DNA from: Stramonita haemastoma
Taxonomy: Eukaryota; Mollusca; Gastropoda; Neogastropoda; Muricidae
Direction: 5' to 3'
Length of the DNA: 10,000 nucleotides
Assembly: GCA_030674155.1 (NCBI GenBank)
Contig: CM060334.1
Coordinates: 13,086,792-13,096,791, forward strand
Part shown: piece after piece, positions 7,161 through 10,000 of the stretch
How the letters are laid out: every line of letters starts with the position of its first letter
Position numbering within the stretch: the stretch's first letter is position 1
The notes under the pieces: model-generated
What the model saw: only the letters and a program-made list of their open reading frames with translations
What the model was told of the DNA's origin: nothing
Databases searched by the model: none
Made by a program: the position numbers and the translations under genes

Positions 7161-7424
7161 TCGGCTAAAGCTATGACGTTCAACAATGGTATAGGATTTT
7201 GTGTATGCGACCATTTTTTGCCCACCATGAAGCCATATTCTGCCTGAAGGAATGAGCTATAAACACAACACATAAGTGTGCATGTTTTTGTTTTTTTAAG
7301 TGTTGTTTTCCGTTTCTACCGGGAAAAATACGCTACAGTGTAACATTACTGAATACGAGACAACACGATAGATATCAAGACATTTTTTTTAAAATCCTGC
7401 AATGTGTTGCACAAAACCACGCAA

Positions 7425-7804
7425 CATAGCATGATAATATCCTAAGAATTCAAAAGGATTTCAAAATGCTTATCAATTAAAAAACCAAGTCGCAAAAACA
7501 AACAAAATTCAGCTAAAATTTCTTTAATCTGTATTCATTGTCATCACAGCCACTCAGCATCTACTGATCATAACGCAGAATTAAAAAAATATGCACTGAT
7601 TTCCTTTTATGGAAGGCAGCGTAAGCGCAACATTGGACGAACATGATCCTTGTAAAGATTTTAGCGAAAAGATCTGAATGCGTTGTTAGAAATGGTAATA
7701 TTTATCTCTTTTTCACTTTGTTCATCTTTATGAATGCTTTCATGTGTCTATTTATTCACTTACTTTAGTTATCATTGATTTCCCCTTTTCGGTGATAAAA
7801 GATC
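7425..7804 (+). repeat. B block, copy 3, main part
   Basis: The third B copy runs from ATCCTAAGAATTC (about 7437) through TTTCTTTAATCTG, ATGCACTGATTTC (7591-7603) and CTTGTAAAGATTTTAGC, to ATCATTGATTTCCCC (about 7771), which matches ATTATTGATTTTACC in B1 (about 2717). Similarity stops at GATC (7801-7804), just where a CA-rich tract begins. The remainder of the block reappears beyond that tract at about 8131. Confidence 0.83.
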
Positions 7805-8130
7805 TCTCTCTCACACACACTACACACGCACACAAACACAACACACAACAACACATACACACACTAACTCACACACACCAACACACAACACACTCACACA
7901 CACATATATATACGCGTGCACACTCACACACAGAACAAACATACACTCACACACACAACACATATACACACACGCCACACGCAAACACACGCGCACACAC
8001 ACACCACACACACACACAACACACACACCACACACACACACACACACACAACCACACACACACACACACACACACACACCACACACAACACACAACACAC
8101 ACACACACGTGCGTGTGTGAGCACACACGG
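7805..8130. repeat. CA-rich tract splitting the B3 block
   Basis: About 325 bases of CA-rich repeat with frequent AACAC, CCAC, ATATAT and ACGC variants end in a short TG switch (8110-8119). Within B1 and B2 the corresponding position holds only about 20 ordinary bases. Flanking B-block sequence is recognisable on both sides, so the tract arose or expanded inside an existing copy. Confidence 0.9.
8102..8127. other. CA-TG-CA strand-switch hairpins
   Basis: CACACACG (8102-8109) and CGTGTGTG (8112-8119) form an 8-base-pair inverted repeat with a 2-base spacer. TGTGTG (8114-8119) in turn is complementary to CACACA (8122-8127). The tract therefore changes strand twice within 26 bases, and two alternative hairpins share one arm. 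Confidence 0.8.
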
Positions 8131-8190
8131 TATTTATATTTCCATAAAAAGCAAGATCAAAGTGTTATTAGCAAAATCCAATAGCAGGTT
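8131..8190 (+). repeat. B block, copy 3, separated end part
   Basis: TATTTATATTTCCATAAAAA (8131-8150) matches TATAATAAGCATGTCCATAC in B2. AATAGCAGG (about 8180-8188) matches AATAGCAAGG in B2 (about 4975-4984). The distance from TCCATA to ATAGCA is 40 bases here and 49 in B2. The stretch is short and diverged, so this assignment depends on order and spacing as much as on identity. Confidence 0.6.
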
Positions 8191-8744
8191 TATCAAACAC
8201 AGCCTAAAAGGAAAAAAAAACGATGAACAAGGCAGACGAAAGCATACTTACTGGAAAAGGAGAGGGAAATGTAGAGATGAAAGCATTATATCAGAATGAA
8301 ATAAAATAGGATGCTTTTCCCGATTTTTTTTCTTTCTAGAATATTGAGTTTTGCACATTGATGCACTCATTTGACTGAGTTTTTTTGTAGTAAGCAAGCT
8401 TCATTTTTATGCTTTTGTAATTTCTCGGTTTCGTACCCGAGAACAGAAATATGTCGTTCGAGTTTTGGAAAATAAGATCGTTATCAAGTGTTTCATCGTG
8501 ATTTCAAAAAAAAGTTAAGCAGCAATGATGACCATTCCAGAAATAGCCATCTGATTATGTATTTTTATGTTCCTTTTCTTTGCGTATAATTATGCCAGTC
8601 GGAATATAAATATCATAGCAGATGTGATTGTTTTAATATTATAGGATTTGGATTTAATTGCTTCATGGATTCTGCTACTATTATGTCTTTAAATAATAAA
8701 GAGTCTCCTTTTCTTCCCTCTCCCTTCTACAAACAAATACTACA
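8191..8744. other. Low-copy segment downstream of B3, no gene seen
   Basis: This is about 550 bases of AT-rich DNA. A hairpin TTCTCGG (8422-8428) / CCGAGAA (8437-8443) with an 8-base loop is visible. No reading frame of note is present apart from the start of a Thr-His frame that runs into the next CA tract. No match to the A block is recognisable here. Confidence 0.55.
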
Positions 8745-8885
8745 TAAGCATACACACAGATGCACTCAACACTTTCTCAGACACATACACACATATTATC
8801 ATATAAACACGCATACACATACACACATACACACATACACACACACATACACACACACACACACATACACACACATACACACACA

Positions 8886-8976
<91 letters not shown>
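8745..8976. repeat. (CA)n microsatellite
   Basis: CA with ATAC interruptions gives way to a pure CA run at 8892-8976 (85 bases). It faces a pure GT run (9231-9291) across about 254 bases of ordinary sequence, so the two runs are complementary in inverted orientation. Confidence 0.96.
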
Positions 8977-8978
<2 letters not shown>

Positions 8979-9228
8979 ACTATACAACTTAACAAAACGG
9001 CGTAACAAACGCTTGCTCCCCAGAGAGGGAAAATAATTGTTGCAATCTAGAAAATGGCGGCCACAAAACGCGGTCAGGAGAAAGTAATGGCGTAGGCAAA
9101 TAGCTTCCCTTCGCCCAACCTCCTTGCATTTTCTCCCTGCAATCCACGAGACTATTCAAGCATCTGGTCTCTCTGTGATACGCAATGTACAGCACATACA
9201 TGTGCATGTCTGTTTGTGCTTGGCTGTG

Positions 9229-9230
<2 letters not shown>
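8977..9230. other. Low-copy island between CA and GT tracts
   Basis: About 254 bases of balanced composition hold AATGGCGGCC near 9053 and a pyrimidine-rich middle. A 295-codon minus-strand frame (8989-9876) ends in it, but most of that frame lies in the GT and GA tracts, and no domain is visible in the about 60 codons coming from this island. No gene is called. Confidence 0.55.
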
Positions 9231-9294
<64 letters not shown>

Positions 9295-9327
9295 GAGGGA
9301 GGGCGGGGTTGCAGAGAATGTGTGTGT

Positions 9328-9364
<37 letters not shown>

Positions 9365-9488
9365 CGAAGAAGAGAGACAGACAGAGAGAGAGAGTGTGCG
9401 TGACGTGCGTGCGTGAGATAGGGAAGCAGTGTGTGTGTGTCGTGTGTTTGGTGTGTGTGGTGGAGGTGTGGTGTGTGTGTGTGTTGTG

Positions 9489-9531
<43 letters not shown>

Positions 9532-9550
9532 TGTGCGTGCGTAGATGGGA

Positions 9551-9590
<40 letters not shown>

Positions 9591-9770
9591 GTGTGTGTGT
9601 GTGTTTGCGTAAGCGCACGCATCGTTTTTTCTTTTTGTTTTGTGTGTTTATGTGTGTGCTTATATGTATGTGTGTGTGTCTGTATGGTTTGGGTGTGTGG
9701 TGTGTGTGTGGTGTGTGTGTGTGTGTTGTGCGTGTGTGTGTGTGTGTTATTGCAGACGTGTTTGTGTATG
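9231..9770. repeat. (GT)n-(GA)n-(GT)n microsatellite cluster
   Basis: A pure GT run (9231-9291) is followed by GGGA-rich sequence, a GA run (about 9329-9358), and purine-rich GACAGACAGAGAGAG (to about 9393). Further GT runs at about 9491-9529 and 9555-9603 follow, then irregular TG with TATG and GGTG variants to about 9770. Short non-repeat fragments (for example 9530-9550 and 9604-9650) separate the runs. Confidence 0.95.
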
Positions 9771-10000
9771 CGTGGTGTTGAGTGTGATATTTTGTTATAC
9801 GTGCGTTTACTGTCTTAGTGCACATACTGCTCGTACAGAAGAGGATATGTCTTTGTTCTTTGTATGCACGCATCACGCACAGGCCAAAACATTGGCCAGT
9901 TTCTCATGTAAGTTACTTGCTGTTTCTTTTTCACTTCACAATGTTGCTATCATGTAGAAAAAAAGATATGCTGACACATCGTCTTCTTCAGTGCCATGCG
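9771..10000. other. Low-copy right edge, no gene seen
   Basis: Mixed-composition DNA with a short hairpin GGCCAA (9882-9887) / TTGGCC (9892-9897) around a 4-base loop. Nothing else is recognisable and the segment continues past the window. Confidence 0.5.

Larger units (their letters stand above)
6721..7405. other. Extra DNA of about 0.7 kb in unit 3
   Basis: The A-to-B anchor distance in this unit is 1580 bases against 1015 and 956 in the others, and the excess maps here. Sequence similar to the B2 upstream flank resumes at about 7405-7430 (GCACAAAACCACGCAACAT, against CATCAACCAACATCACAACAT before B2). The segment is AT-rich, has no credible reading frame, and carries a nested palindrome (6726-6874) and a diverged dimer (6921-7160). 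It could be an inserted non-autonomous element, or sequence lost from the other two units. I could not identify a target-site duplication. Confidence 0.6.
1099..7804 (+). repeat. Diverged tandem triplication, unit about 2.2 kb (A-B, A-B, A-B)
   Basis: Two low-copy blocks recur three times in the same order and orientation. The A-block anchor CACAGACAAGCAG is exact at 1543-1555, 3757-3769 and 6011-6023. The B-block anchor ATGCACTGATTTC is exact at 2558-2570, 4713-4725 and 7591-7603. Around each anchor similarity runs for several hundred bases with substitutions and indels. A-to-B anchor distances are 1015, 956 and 1580 bases, the last being enlarged by about 0.7 kb of extra DNA. Each unit also has a CA tract between A and B. 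Collinearity of two independent blocks argues for tandem segmental duplication rather than chance or three unrelated insertions, although three insertions of one element of about 1.7 kb is not excluded. No function is evident. The last copy of B continues beyond this span, at about 8131-8190. Confidence 0.85.

Noticed and set aside
8422..8443. A 7-bp hairpin considered as a terminator or small structured RNA.
   Set aside because: The stem is short, there is no gene beside it, and intrinsic terminators are not expected in this genome type.
8989..9876. Minus-strand frame of 295 codons, the longest in the window.
   Set aside because: Nearly all of it is Thr-His and Ser-Leu translation of GT and GA repeats. 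Only about 60 codons come from non-repeat sequence, and they show no domain or signal peptide.

Overview
The window looks like intergenic or intronic DNA from an animal. It has no bacterial-style gene packing, no convincing open reading frame, and very dense simple-sequence DNA: (CA)n/(TG)n, (CT)n/(GA)n and (CAGA)n tracts alternating with AT-rich low-copy islands. This texture is common in lophotrochozoan genomes, especially marine molluscs, but nothing here fixes the taxon and that is only a guess. I support no protein-coding gene and no RNA gene. The long reading frames in the window run through dinucleotide or tetranucleotide repeats (Thr-His, Cys-Val, Leu-Ser, Arg-Glu, Asp-Arg-Gln-Thr runs) and are artefacts.

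The main organising feature is an old tandem triplication that the microsatellites largely hide. Two non-repetitive blocks, called A and B here, occur three times on the same strand in the same order: A1 (about 1099-1890) and B1 (about 2345-2850); A2 (about 3586-4095) and B2 (about 4520-5000); A3 (about 5546-6370) and B3 (about 7425-7804, continuing at about 8131-8190). Exact 13-base anchors give spacings of 2214 and 2254 bases between A copies and 2155 and 2878 bases between B copies, so the ancestral unit is about 2.2 kb. The copies have diverged and carry indels that break any shared reading frame, so they appear to evolve as non-coding DNA.

Unit 3 has two later disturbances. About 0.7 kb of extra DNA lies between A3 and B3 (about 6721-7405); it contains a nested palindrome (6726-6874) and a diverged head-to-tail dimer with a period of about 122 bases (6921-7160). 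A CA-rich tract of about 325 bases (7805-8130) splits the B3 block, at a point where the other two copies have only about 20 ordinary bases.

Layout: 1-175 CT tract; 176-812 low-copy, no gene; 813-1005 TG tract; 1061-1078 poly-T; unit 1; unit 2; unit 3; 8191-8740 low-copy, no gene; 8745-8976 CA tract; 8977-9230 low-copy; 9231-9770 TG/GA tracts; 9771-10000 low-copy. I recognise no fourth A block downstream of B3. The first ~300 bases may hold the tail of an earlier unit, but that match is weak.
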